26,002 nt of DNA from Acidimicrobiaceae bacterium. Its GTDB lineage: Bacteria > Actinomycetota > Acidimicrobiia > Acidimicrobiales > UBA8592. Positions 15,858-23,478 of this stretch are shown here, piece by piece; within the stretch, counting starts at the first letter, position 1; each line of letters begins with the position of its first letter. The stretch lies in the NCBI GenBank assembly GCA_002722525.1, contig PBMJ01000022.1, positions 20,942 to 46,943 of the forward strand. Reading direction: 5' to 3'. Both the position numbers and the translations under genes were made by a program. The notes under the pieces are model-generated. The model made no database searches. It was not told the origin of the DNA and saw nothing but the letters and a program-made list of their open reading frames with translations.

Positions 15858-16604
15858 ATGGAACGTTTTGAGAATAAAGTCGTCTTCCTAACTGGAGCTG
15901 CAACAGGTATAGGAGAAGCAACAGCAAAAAGGATGGCGGGCGAAGGCGCTTCGCTATATATCGTTGATGTAGACAAAAGTGAACTGGAAAAAACAGCTCA
16001 AGACTGTCGCAGGCTTGGAGCGAATGTTGAATCTGAGGTCTGTGACGTATCAGATGAGGATGAAGTTACTGGTTCGGTTAAGAACATGTTGGAGTTATTT
16101 GGCAAAGTTAATGTGGTTGCAAATGTCGCAGGAATCCAGTTGTGGCATCACACATCTGATCATCCAACAAGCGATTTTGAAAGAACTTTAGCTGTGAACC
16201 TTACAGGGGTCTTTCTTGTTTGCCGAGAACTAATTCCTTATTTACTAGAGACTAGGGGTTCAATAGTTAATGTTTCTTCCACAACGGCGCTTGCAGGCAT
16301 ACCGTATTCAGTAGCCTATGCAGCAAGTAAGGCCGGAGTTCTCGCACTTACGAAGTCTTTAGCCGTTGAATACGCGAAAAAGGGTTTACAGGTTAATTGT
16401 GTGAATCCAGGAGGAATAAAGACGGCAATGACGAGAATGCCTCCTATTGAAGACATCGATATGGATTTGCTTCTTCGTCAGAATCCACTTACGCCATTTG
16501 TCGAACCAGAAGCTGTCGCAAGTCTTATCGCGTATCTCGCTTCAGACGAAGGCCGCCATATTAATGGGGAGAATGTGAGGATCGATGGAGCTGCACTTGC
16601 GTAA
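15858..16604 (+). CDS. SDR family oxidoreductase
   Basis: 248 residues of a classical SDR: TGAATGIG (12-19), NVAG (89-92) in place of NNAG, Ser140/141, YAASK (Tyr154, Lys158), VNCVNPGGIKTAM (179-191) and the C-terminal ENVRIDGAALA. VDVDKSEL (36-43) with Asp after the second strand favours NAD(H). Such enzymes oxidise secondary alcohols or reduce ketones; the substrate is not readable. It is divergent from the ABC importer and precedes the YqeC-like gene by 34 bases on the same strand, so it may belong functionally to the heterocycle module. The start at 15858 has only a weak and distant AAGG upstream. Confidence 0.9.
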   Translation: MERFENKVVFLTGAATGIGEATAKRMAGEGASLYIVDVDKSELEKTAQDCRRLGANVESEVCDVSDEDEVTGSVKNMLELFGKVNVVANVAGIQLWHHTSDHPTSDFERTLAVNLTGVFLVCRELIPYLLETRGSIVNVSSTTALAGIPYSVAYAASKAGVLALTKSLAVEYAKKGLQVNCVNPGGIKTAMTRMPPIEDIDMDLLLRQNPLTPFVEPEAVASLIAYLASDEGRHINGENVRIDGAALA

Positions 16605-16638
16605 TAATGAATTTCTGAAAGTCTTTGGTTAAGTTTCT

Positions 16639-17367
16639 ATGGACGACCCGCTACAAATTTCCAAGCTAGCTAATCATCTAGGCCTAGATGGGCCACCAGC
16701 CAAAAATCACATATCAATTGTTGGAGGGGGAGGAAAGACCACTATCCTTCACGCGCTTGGTAAACAGCTTCAAGGTAAGACGATCTTAACTTCCACTACG
16801 AAGATGGGATTTGATCAGAACCGTTCTCTGCCCGTCTATTTTGAACCAGAGGATAAAATTATTCAGAACATTTCAAACGGAACTCCAATTATGATTTGGA
16901 AGGAAGTCCAAGGTGAAAAGGCTATAGGAGTTGATCCTTTATTATGTGATCACTGGTTCCGGAGCGTAGATAATGTAGTGGTTGAAGCTGATGGGTCTCG
17001 AAGGCTTCCCTTTAAGGCCCCTGCGGAATTCGAACCCATTATTCCATCTTCCAGCAATCTTATGATTTCCACTATTGGGGCAGATGCACTTGGTCAAGTA
17101 ATTAGTAGCTACTGTCACCGGCCCGAACGTGTTGCGGAATTGGCAGAATGTATGCCGCATGAGCTTCTGACACCTGAAAGAGCAGCAAAAGTAATTCTTC
17201 ACTCTGAAGGGCAGAAGAAAGCTAAGCCCATGAAAGCCAAGTTTTGTGTTGCGATTACAAAAGTTAAAGATGGGAATCAACGAAAGGTAAGCGCTCTTAC
17301 TGATTTAATTCACTCCATGGATAAAGATACTGGGGTTGTAGCTATTTCATTTGAGGTTGTTCAATAA
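16639..17367 (+). CDS. yqeC: YqeC-like P-loop protein (putative selenium cofactor/molybdenum hydroxylase accessory protein)
   Basis: 242 residues. A P-loop GGGGKTT (29-35) follows the first strand HISIVG, and the signature VEADGSRRLPFKAP (115-128) is the diagnostic YqeC motif. LTSTTKMG (50-57) and LTPERAAKVI (177-186) also fit. YqeC occurs in E. coli and clostridia beside selenium-dependent molybdenum hydroxylases and is annotated as a selenium-cofactor biosynthesis protein, though its biochemistry is not firmly established; it is thought to use nucleotide. Here it follows an SDR and is convergent with the hydantoinase gene (33 bases). No molybdenum hydroxylase, YqeB or SelD is visible in the window, which is odd for this family. 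The C-terminus is slightly shorter than I would expect, ending soon after a VVAISFE strand. Confidence 0.82.
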   Translation: MDDPLQISKLANHLGLDGPPAKNHISIVGGGGKTTILHALGKQLQGKTILTSTTKMGFDQNRSLPVYFEPEDKIIQNISNGTPIMIWKEVQGEKAIGVDPLLCDHWFRSVDNVVVEADGSRRLPFKAPAEFEPIIPSSSNLMISTIGADALGQVISSYCHRPERVAELAECMPHELLTPERAAKVILHSEGQKKAKPMKAKFCVAITKVKDGNQRKVSALTDLIHSMDKDTGVVAISFEVVQ

Positions 17368-17400
17368 ATTGCTTAAGGCGGAGAAGCTGACTTTTGTAAT

Positions 17401-18816
17401 TTATCGAAGGGCATCTGGAATATTTCGTTTAAGAAATTTTCCATGCCCTTGTCTTCCAGTAAATTCCCGATTTTGGACTACAAAGTTACCACGGCTCAGC
17501 ACGCTGATAGCTTGGCCCGTAACCGAGACTCCTTCCCAGGCAGAGTAGTCAATAGCCATATGATGCGTTTCAACACCAAGGACGTGCTCTTTATTGGGGT
17601 CGTAAATCACAATGTCGGCATCGGCCCCAGGTGCAATGACACCTTTTTTCCCTTGTAAGCCAAATAGGCGAGCTGGGGTAGTGGAACATATCTGGACCCA
17701 CCGCTGAAGACTTATTTCTCCTTGAAGAACCCCTTGGAATAGCAAATCCATTCTATGTTCGATCACTCCAAGCCCATTAGGGGTCTGCCGAAAATCGTCG
17801 AGGCCAAGCATCTTTTCCGTATCACAAAATGGACAATGGTCCGTTGCAACAACGGATAAGTCGTCGGTACGTAATCCTCTCCAAAGTGAATCTTGATGGC
17901 CGTCTGCTAACTTACGAAGCGGAGGCGAGCATATATGGCGAACGCCATCTATTCCCGGCTGATCGAGATGCTCCTCTAAGCTTAGATATAGGTATTGAGG
18001 GCAAGTTTCAGCAAAAACGTTTTTCCCATCGTTACGAGCTCGGGCCACTTCATTAAGGGCGTTAGATGAGGAAAGGTGGACGATATAAAGCGGGGATCCG
18101 GCGACTATAGCAAGCTGTATCGCTCTGTGGGCGGCTTCTCCTTCCAGCTCGGGAGGCCTTGTGCGGCCGTGCCAGACAGAACCGGCTGAACCCCGTTCGA
18201 AAGCCTGATCTCGGAGGACATCTATAGCGATACCGTTCTCCGCATGCATCATGATCATTGCACCAGTATCGGCTGCTAATTGCATCACTTGAAGTATTTG
18301 GCCGTCGTCTGAATACCACGAGTCAGGGTAGGCCATGAATAACTTGTAACTGCTAATGCCTTCATCAAGAAGATTTGATAGGTCAGCCAGCGATTGTTCG
18401 TTGACATCTCCTATAGAGAGATGAAATCCATAATCTATAGCGCATTGGCCAGATGCTTCTTCGAGCCGACTCTCAATAGCGGCGGGTATAGCTGTTCCTT
18501 TTATTTGCCCAGCAAAATCGATGACGGTAGTAGTTCCTCCCCAAGCGGCTGCAGCTGTGCCCGAAGCAAAGGTATCACTTGATGTGGCTTCAGAAGTCAT
18601 GGGAAGCTGCAAGTGAACGTGAGCATCGACCCCACCAGGTATCACATACATTCCAGAAGCATCAATGACTTCGGCATCTCCATTATGCGCGGATAGAGCT
18701 ATATCGCTTTGAGGTGAGATGATCGCAGCGATTTTTTCATCTTCAATTAGTACGTCTGCCTCTCCGATATGGTTCGCATTGATAATGGTCCCACCGGTGA
18801 TTAGTTTCACGCCCAT
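17401..18816 (-). CDS. Dihydropyrimidinase / D-hydantoinase
   Basis: 471 residues, the usual length for the cyclic amidohydrolase family. The binuclear metal site is intact: DAHVHL with His66 and His68, the carbamylated Lys158 in SSYKLFMAY (155-163), His191 in MMHAENG, His247 in IVHLSS and Asp326 in VATDHCPF. The family opens dihydropyrimidine or hydantoin rings by hydrolysing a cyclic amide bond. The short acidic stretch after FMAY (PDSWYSDDG) lies in the substrate gate region, where specificity differs, so dihydrouracil, hydantoin, allantoin-like or other ring substrates are open. The start is ATG 18816, set by a perfect AGGAGGT five bases upstream; the frame opens further to 18936 inside the neighbour. 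The upstream 8-oxoguanine deaminase gene ends 10 bases earlier, so both are made from one mRNA. Confidence 0.93.
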   Translation of the reverse strand: MGVKLITGGTIINANHIGEADVLIEDEKIAAIISPQSDIALSAHNGDAEVIDASGMYVIPGGVDAHVHLQLPMTSEATSSDTFASGTAAAAWGGTTTVIDFAGQIKGTAIPAAIESRLEEASGQCAIDYGFHLSIGDVNEQSLADLSNLLDEGISSYKLFMAYPDSWYSDDGQILQVMQLAADTGAMIMMHAENGIAIDVLRDQAFERGSAGSVWHGRTRPPELEGEAAHRAIQLAIVAGSPLYIVHLSSSNALNEVARARNDGKNVFAETCPQYLYLSLEEHLDQPGIDGVRHICSPPLRKLADGHQDSLWRGLRTDDLSVVATDHCPFCDTEKMLGLDDFRQTPNGLGVIEHRMDLLFQGVLQGEISLQRWVQICSTTPARLFGLQGKKGVIAPGADADIVIYDPNKEHVLGVETHHMAIDYSAWEGVSVTGQAISVLSRGNFVVQNREFTGRQGHGKFLKRNIPDALR

Positions 18817-18821
18817 TTTGT

Positions 18822-18828
18822 ACCTCCT
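18822..18828 (-). promoter_or_regulatory. Ribosome binding site of the hydantoinase, overlapping upstream stop codon
   Basis: AGGAGGT on the minus strand overlaps the TAG stop of the aminohydrolase and stands five bases before ATG 18816. It is the strongest Shine-Dalgarno in the window, fixes the hydantoinase start and suggests translational coupling. Confidence 0.85.
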
Positions 18829-20119
18829 AATCCCATAAGCGTTTCGACCGTTCTGCAAGTTTTCGATGCGCTGTATTGATGTCGACTCCAAGGAGTTCAC
18901 TATCTTTAACACGTTGTTCTCCAGCGACGAAGACATGTTTTGCTCGTCTGTCAGGTCCTAGAATAAGTCCAGTTATCGGGTCCGTGATCCCTCCAAGATC
19001 ATTCCCTGGCCATACAACGAGATCCGCGGGATTTCCAACATTGATTTCGCCTAGTCTCTCTTCTCCTATGCATTTGGCTCCTCCCATTGTTCCCATGTCG
19101 AGAACATCTTCAGGCATTAAGGCATCAGCTCGTTGTTCTCGTATCCGAGCTGTATATAGCGCCTGACGCATCTCACCGAATAGGCCACCAACCTCATTAC
19201 TAGCGGCTCCGTCAACCCCTAAACCAACTGGTACATTATTCTCACGAAAATTTACAACCGGACATAAGCCAGCAGCTATACGAGCATTGGATGAAGGGCA
19301 ATGGGCAATTCCTGTTCCTGCCTTACCAAGCAATAAGATTTCATCAGTAGTTAAATGAATTCCATGGGCCAGCCATACGTCACTTCCAGCCCAGCCCCAG
19401 TCAACCAATTGCATTACAGGCCGTTTCCCAAATCGTTCCAAGCAATGCTCTTGTTCATCGATCGTTTCGCATAAGTGCGTGTGCATTTGAAGTCCGTGTT
19501 TTCGAGCAAGTTCTGCCGATTCGATCATTAATTCGGTTGAAACTGAAAATGGGCTGCAAGGCGCAACGACAACATGGACCATATCTCCATCATGGTGCTC
19601 GGCTATCACTCGCTCGGTTGAGGAGAGAATATCATCGCGATCCTCCACTAGATTGTCGGGGGGTAGGCCACCAGCTGATTCTCCTAAGTCCATTGACCCT
19701 CGGCTCAAAAACAGCCGGATACCCACTGCTTTTGCTGCTTCTACAATGGCATCGAAAACAGCATCATCATTGTTGGGGACGATGTAATGATGATCTGATG
19801 CTGTTGTGCAACCAGTCAGTGCAAGTTCACTTAAGCCAACTAGAGCGGCGGCATGTACATCTTCGACACTCATACGACCCCAAATAGGATAAAGGGTTGT
19901 GAGCCATTGGAAAAGGTCACAACCAGTAGCGAGACCCCGTGTCATCCACTGATAGAGGTGATGGTGGGTGTTGATTAACCCAGAAGTAATAATATCCCCA
20001 TCGATATTTATGACTACGTCGTCAGTTCTAGGTAATATCGTCCCGATATCGGTGATGTTACTGCCTTCAAAAGCAATATCTCCTGGATACCGTGCTCCTT
20101 TAAGAACTGTTCGTGCCAT
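18827..20119 (-). CDS. 8-oxoguanine deaminase-family aminohydrolase (SsnA/TRZ/ATZ group)
   Basis: 430 residues. Metal ligands of the mononuclear amidohydrolase family are intact: His52-x-His54 in NTHHHLYQ, His215 and Glu218 in MHTHLCET, His252 in LAHGIHL and Asp303 in GVDGAASNE. Longer stretches, such as DLFQWLTTLYPIW (68-80), GCTTASDHHY (103-112), RGSMDLGESAGGLPPD (140-155) and APCSPFSVS (186-194), match the 8-oxoguanine deaminase / hydroxydechloroatrazine ethylaminohydrolase group rather than guanine deaminase or SAH deaminase. Enzymes of this group convert 8-oxoguanine to urate plus ammonia. It is upstream of and coupled to the hydantoinase, so purine- or pyrimidine-like ring degradation is a sensible role. 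No strong Shine-Dalgarno precedes ATG 20119. Confidence 0.9.
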   Translation of the reverse strand: MARTVLKGARYPGDIAFEGSNITDIGTILPRTDDVVINIDGDIITSGLINTHHHLYQWMTRGLATGCDLFQWLTTLYPIWGRMSVEDVHAAALVGLSELALTGCTTASDHHYIVPNNDDAVFDAIVEAAKAVGIRLFLSRGSMDLGESAGGLPPDNLVEDRDDILSSTERVIAEHHDGDMVHVVVAPCSPFSVSTELMIESAELARKHGLQMHTHLCETIDEQEHCLERFGKRPVMQLVDWGWAGSDVWLAHGIHLTTDEILLLGKAGTGIAHCPSSNARIAAGLCPVVNFRENNVPVGLGVDGAASNEVGGLFGEMRQALYTARIREQRADALMPEDVLDMGTMGGAKCIGEERLGEINVGNPADLVVWPGNDLGGITDPITGLILGPDRRAKHVFVAGEQRVKDSELLGVDINTAHRKLAERSKRLWD

Positions 20120-20155
20120 ATATCAAAGCTAGCGCAAAGGCAGCACTTTCTCCGG

Positions 20156-23020
20156 TTATGTCCCGCCACCAGTACATTGGTTTGGTCCAGCAAAAACGCC
20201 AACAACAGCGGAAATTAGTGTCGAAGGAGAGTTCTCAACGCCTGCATCAACACGATAGACCACTAGTTCATATTGGGCTCCATCTAGGTCTAACCATGGC
20301 CATTCACCGGAAGCCATTTCTGGCCAAAACTCAGTAGCAAGGAATTCTAGATTGGTCACATTTATTGGAGGCACAGTTTGTGATTTCATTACAGTTTCTG
20401 TTCCCAGATCGGATTCAACAGTTAAATAGGCATTCCAAGCCTCTGGAGCTGGGGTTCCTTCAGCGAGGAACCAACTGACCCAAATTCCCTTACAGGAAGT
20501 ATCAGACACTGTTGCTCGCGCTGGCCTTTCTGGAAGAGGTGTTGGCGTTGGTTGGAATGTCGGCGTTGGTTCTGGTGTTGGTGTTGGTTGCTCCGTTGTA
20601 AGTTCTGGACCTTCGAAGCAATCATCGCCCCAACCGGGCAATCTGGTAAATACAGTTATTTCCGAGCTGCTTTCAGAAGGGCTAAGTTCCCCGCTGAACT
20701 CGTCATTAATGTTGCCGACGGGCCGCCATATACCTCCAAATTCACCCCAAACGGTTCCGTCAGGGCCATACCACTCCTCAATTCCGTCTCCATTCACATC
20801 TACCCATCCCCACATTTGCTCATCGCAATGGCAGTCTCGAATCCATCCAGGAAGGTATTGGTAATTTATAAGCGTTCTGTCTTCGGGCGGATGGTACCAA
20901 GTTCCATCAGGCTGTGGGAACCATACTCTTCCAAGCGGATCTTCCCAAACGAAAACTCCATCAGCTTTCTTTTCCCAACCCCATTCAGGGCAATCTTCGC
21001 ACTCTTCGATGTAGCCAGGTAAATCGATGATTCTTCCTACTGAATCGCCGCTCGAGCTTCCCCAGATCATCCCGTCTTCGCCTTGGATCATCGAGTAGAT
21101 AGTTCCGCCGGGACTATGCCATTCCCATTGGTCTTCCGTGTTTTGTTGCCATCCCCACTCGGGGCACTCATGGCAATCCTCGTCAAATCCTGGCAGCTTA
21201 GAAAGGTCGGGGTATTCATTATCGGGGTAATCATGAATTAAGACGTTTAGCCCATTTGGCGCAATTCCCAATATGGCTCCCTGTGCGTCGGGCTCCATGT
21301 CAACTACGAGCCCATTCGGACCATGCCATTCCCATCCGCCATTTTCGTTTTGGTGCCATCCCCACTCGGGGCATTCATGGCAATCCTCGATAAATCCAGG
21401 TAAATCAGAAATATCTGAAATTGTTATTACTCCATCCCCATCTTCAATTTCCCAAGGCTCTTCGGAAGGGCCAATAGGCATATGCCATATACGCCCTCCG
21501 GGATCTATCCATCGCCACGACCCGTCTTCAATTTTTTCCCAGCCCCATGGTGGACATTCTTCACAGTCTTCTGACCAGCCCGGAAGTTCTCGATAGTCCG
21601 TGTAGGTTACGCCGCTTGATTCATCTTCTTCGGCACCTTCTCCATCATCACTACTGTCGATGGGGATGGGTTCGAACAGGATCCATCCTGATTCAGTCCA
21701 GTACCATCGGTATCCGTCAGGGTCAACCCAGGTGTATCCGAATGGCCCGAATAGGTCCCATCCCCACTCTCCATCTTCAGGGCATGGGGGGAAGCAGCCA
21801 TCGTAACTCTTGTCGTAAGGGCCTCCATCGTCATACTCGTTATCGTCGTAGTCCTCGGTGTCATCCTCTTCGATGGGGGTGATTTTGGGCTTCTCATTTG
21901 TCGTAATAGGTTTGATAGTTACGTAAGTGGTTAGTCGGACGCTGCTGAAGGTATTCAGGATATATTTGCTTGTTTTGTACTTGCCGTTGTCATCTTTTTC
22001 ATAGGTAGATGTGGTGTTCTTCCCGTTGGGGTCATCAGGTTTTTCATTCTCATTCGGGTTATCAGGATCTTCCTCTTCTGGGCATGGAAAGCACTCTTCG
22101 ATATATCCCGGAACATCAGCTTCGGTGTCATACACATCTAAAGGGTCAGCGACATTTTCCCATCCAGGAATAGCTGTCTTCCATACCCAGACCCCCTCTT
22201 CAGTTTTAAGTTCCCAGTCATCATCAGCATTCTTGTGGATACCATATGGCGGGTTTGGCTCAGGGCAGGCAGTTTCAGGAGTTTCTTCGGGTGGAGTTGG
22301 TGTCGGGCCTTCTTCAGTTGTTGGCGTCGGGCCTTCTTCAGTTGTTGGAGTCGGCTCTTCTCCCTCTTCAGGTTCATCCGGAACTAGTAAGGGGTTTCCA
22401 CATGCACAGCGGGCGCGTGGGATCCCCTCTTCATCGACTAGGACAGCAGTTCCAGCCTCAAGTACAGCGAGGAATGGTATGGCTTCTCCATCCGCATAAC
22501 CGTGGTTCGTAACTAATGTGTTTTGTAGTAGAACCGCCGGAGTCAGCCCACGAATGAAGTCCTCTAATTCCTCTGGAGTTATACCCTGTACTTCAGCCCA
22601 AGCTGCTCCTATATCTGGGTTTGCCTGAAGGAAGGCGATGAGCTTATCGATGTCGCAGGCATTTTCACCAGTGCCGCCGTATAGTCCAGTGCTAGCTCCG
22701 CTTACTTCTCCGCTTTCCAAAGTTTCTGTTTCTAGGTTGATTGTGTAGTTGGCGTATGAGGGAGTAAAGGGATCAGGTCCAGTGGAATTCGCTGGCTGGA
22801 ACACATAGTCTGTTTGGGGAGAAAGACTATATGAAAGATTAGATGCGACTTTTTCGTCATTTCCACTATTTGAAACCACAATAAGGCTGGTAACAAGGGC
22901 AATTATTGCCAGGATTGCAACCGCTGCGCCAGCGCGTACTCGTTTATCTTGAAACAAAACAGAGATACGAGCAGTTAATAGCTCAGCTTTGGATGGGTGA
23001 TTCTCCGGTGGCTGGGTCAT
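20156..23020 (-). CDS. Membrane-anchored surface protein: DUF6777 head plus Trp/Cys repeat array
   Basis: 954 residues. Residues 1-30 are cytoplasmic, 31-50 a transmembrane anchor, the rest extracellular (no cleavage site seen). Residues about 55-212 match DUF6777, an actinobacterial domain of unknown function: KLIAFLQANPDIGAAWAEV (126-144), LTPAVLLQNTLVTNHGYADG (159-178) and ARCACGNPLL (203-212). A PT/EEG linker (222-247) leads to a long array. Cys pairs occur at 310/313, 409/413, 486/489, 547/550, 616/619, 674/677 and 730/732, plus C801. Between them sit units of form CPEWGW-x4-(D/N)G-x-W-x-W-x2-P-x-G, ending with LPG(W/F/Y)-x-EDC. An acidic Asp/Tyr stretch (385-403) interrupts the array. 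A second PT linker (812-829) precedes a C-terminal beta-rich domain (835-945). No catalytic motif is recognised; adhesion or cell-surface binding is the natural guess. The start has no clear Shine-Dalgarno. Confidence 0.85.
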   Translation of the reverse strand: MTQPPENHPSKAELLTARISVLFQDKRVRAGAAVAILAIIALVTSLIVVSNSGNDEKVASNLSYSLSPQTDYVFQPANSTGPDPFTPSYANYTINLETETLESGEVSGASTGLYGGTGENACDIDKLIAFLQANPDIGAAWAEVQGITPEELEDFIRGLTPAVLLQNTLVTNHGYADGEAIPFLAVLEAGTAVLVDEEGIPRARCACGNPLLVPDEPEEGEEPTPTTEEGPTPTTEEGPTPTPPEETPETACPEPNPPYGIHKNADDDWELKTEEGVWVWKTAIPGWENVADPLDVYDTEADVPGYIEECFPCPEEEDPDNPNENEKPDDPNGKNTTSTYEKDDNGKYKTSKYILNTFSSVRLTTYVTIKPITTNEKPKITPIEEDDTEDYDDNEYDDGGPYDKSYDGCFPPCPEDGEWGWDLFGPFGYTWVDPDGYRWYWTESGWILFEPIPIDSSDDGEGAEEDESSGVTYTDYRELPGWSEDCEECPPWGWEKIEDGSWRWIDPGGRIWHMPIGPSEEPWEIEDGDGVITISDISDLPGFIEDCHECPEWGWHQNENGGWEWHGPNGLVVDMEPDAQGAILGIAPNGLNVLIHDYPDNEYPDLSKLPGFDEDCHECPEWGWQQNTEDQWEWHSPGGTIYSMIQGEDGMIWGSSSGDSVGRIIDLPGYIEECEDCPEWGWEKKADGVFVWEDPLGRVWFPQPDGTWYHPPEDRTLINYQYLPGWIRDCHCDEQMWGWVDVNGDGIEEWYGPDGTVWGEFGGIWRPVGNINDEFSGELSPSESSSEITVFTRLPGWGDDCFEGPELTTEQPTPTPEPTPTFQPTPTPLPERPARATVSDTSCKGIWVSWFLAEGTPAPEAWNAYLTVESDLGTETVMKSQTVPPINVTNLEFLATEFWPEMASGEWPWLDLDGAQYELVVYRVDAGVENSPSTLISAVVGVFAGPNQCTGGGT
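21143..21190. repeat. Direct repeat copy A (near-identical to 21350-21397)
   Basis: By eye 44 of 48 bases match the copy 207 bases away; similarity extends weaker to 21111. The spacing is 69 codons, the distance between repeat units at Cys619 and Cys550, so this is an intragenic unit duplication. Confidence 0.8.
21350..21397. repeat. Direct repeat copy B (near-identical to 21143-21190)
   Basis: Partner of the copy at 21143-21190. It includes a shared exact run of 20 bases (TGCCATCCCCACTCGGGGCA) and encodes the CHECPEWGW junction of adjacent protein repeats. Confidence 0.8.
22299..22346. repeat. 24-base tandem repeat encoding PTPTTEEG
   Basis: Two 24-base units differ at one base, and a degenerate third copy follows. 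They encode the duplicated PTPTTEEG of the linker between DUF6777 and the Trp/Cys array, a likely site of length variation by slippage. Confidence 0.8.
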
Positions 23021-23072
23021 GATCTGACATTACATGGAAAATGAATCCTATGAGGCAGATGTTAGAAATTTC

Positions 23073-23438
23073 TTAGCTTTCAGTTGCTGCATGGACTTTC
23101 AAATCGTCTAATCGTGCCCATTCAAGCGTTGCTATGTGCGTTGATTCCAATCTTACCTGAGGGGCTTTACCTTGCAGAAAGGCTTCTTGCCAGCGTGGAG
23201 CGCAAAGACACCACTGATCTCCAGGTTTTAGACCTCCGAATCCGTATTCTGGCATAGGTGTAGATAAGTCATTACCTGCTTCTTTAGAGAAGGCTAGAAA
23301 TTCTTCAGTCATGATCGCACATACAGTGTGTACACCCATATCTCCTGATCCAGTATCGCAGCATCCATTTCGGTAATAGCCTGTGAGGGGATCGAGGCTA
23401 CAGTCGACAAGATCTGTTCCTAATACGTTTTTTGCCAT
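23073..23438 (-). CDS. DUF2237-family protein
   Basis: 121 residues, the normal length of this small family. Nearly the whole protein follows the DUF2237 consensus: NVLGTDLVDCSLDPLTGYYR (4-23), NGCCDTGSGDMGVHTVCAIM (24-43), TEEFLAFSKEAGNDLSTPMP (44-63), EYGFGGLKPGDQWCLCAPRW (64-83) and a C-terminal LESTHIATLEWARLDDLKVHA. Conserved Cys residues (13, 26, 27, 40, 77, 79) and His36 suggest a metal or redox site, but no function is established. The ATG is preceded only by a close GGTGG. It lies 40 bases after a small ORF on the same strand and 52 bases before the surface-protein start, so these could share a transcript. Confidence 0.92.
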   Translation of the reverse strand: MAKNVLGTDLVDCSLDPLTGYYRNGCCDTGSGDMGVHTVCAIMTEEFLAFSKEAGNDLSTPMPEYGFGGLKPGDQWCLCAPRWQEAFLQGKAPQVRLESTHIATLEWARLDDLKVHAATES

Positions 23439-23478
23439 ACCACCATCGTATATCTCGATGGGGTTAAAGGGAAAACCT

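Larger units (their letters stand above)
20618..22267 (-). repeat. Array of Trp/Cys-rich protein repeats inside the surface protein
   Basis: Encodes residues 252-801. Six clear units start at Cys413, 489, 550, 619, 677 and 732, spaced 76, 61, 69, 58 and 55 residues, with a diverged first unit from Cys252. Each unit opens with WGW, has a WxW or similar pair, a P-x-G turn and closes with an LPG(aromatic) and a Cys. The central units (550 and 619) are the most alike; the first and last are diverged. Confidence 0.85.

Noticed and set aside
18817..18936. 40-residue N-terminal extension of the hydantoinase
   Set aside because: It overlaps the end of the deaminase gene, and AGGAGGT fixes the start at 18816.
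20618..22267. Regularly spaced repeats suggesting a CRISPR array
   Set aside because: Units vary in length (55-76 codons), diverge in DNA, and lie in an uninterrupted reading frame with conserved Trp and Cys; it is a protein repeat.
20552..22512. Long plus-strand ORFs opposite the surface protein
   Set aside because: They arise from the biased Pro/Thr/Trp/Gly codon composition of the minus-strand gene; their products are low complexity with no domains and no ribosome binding sites.
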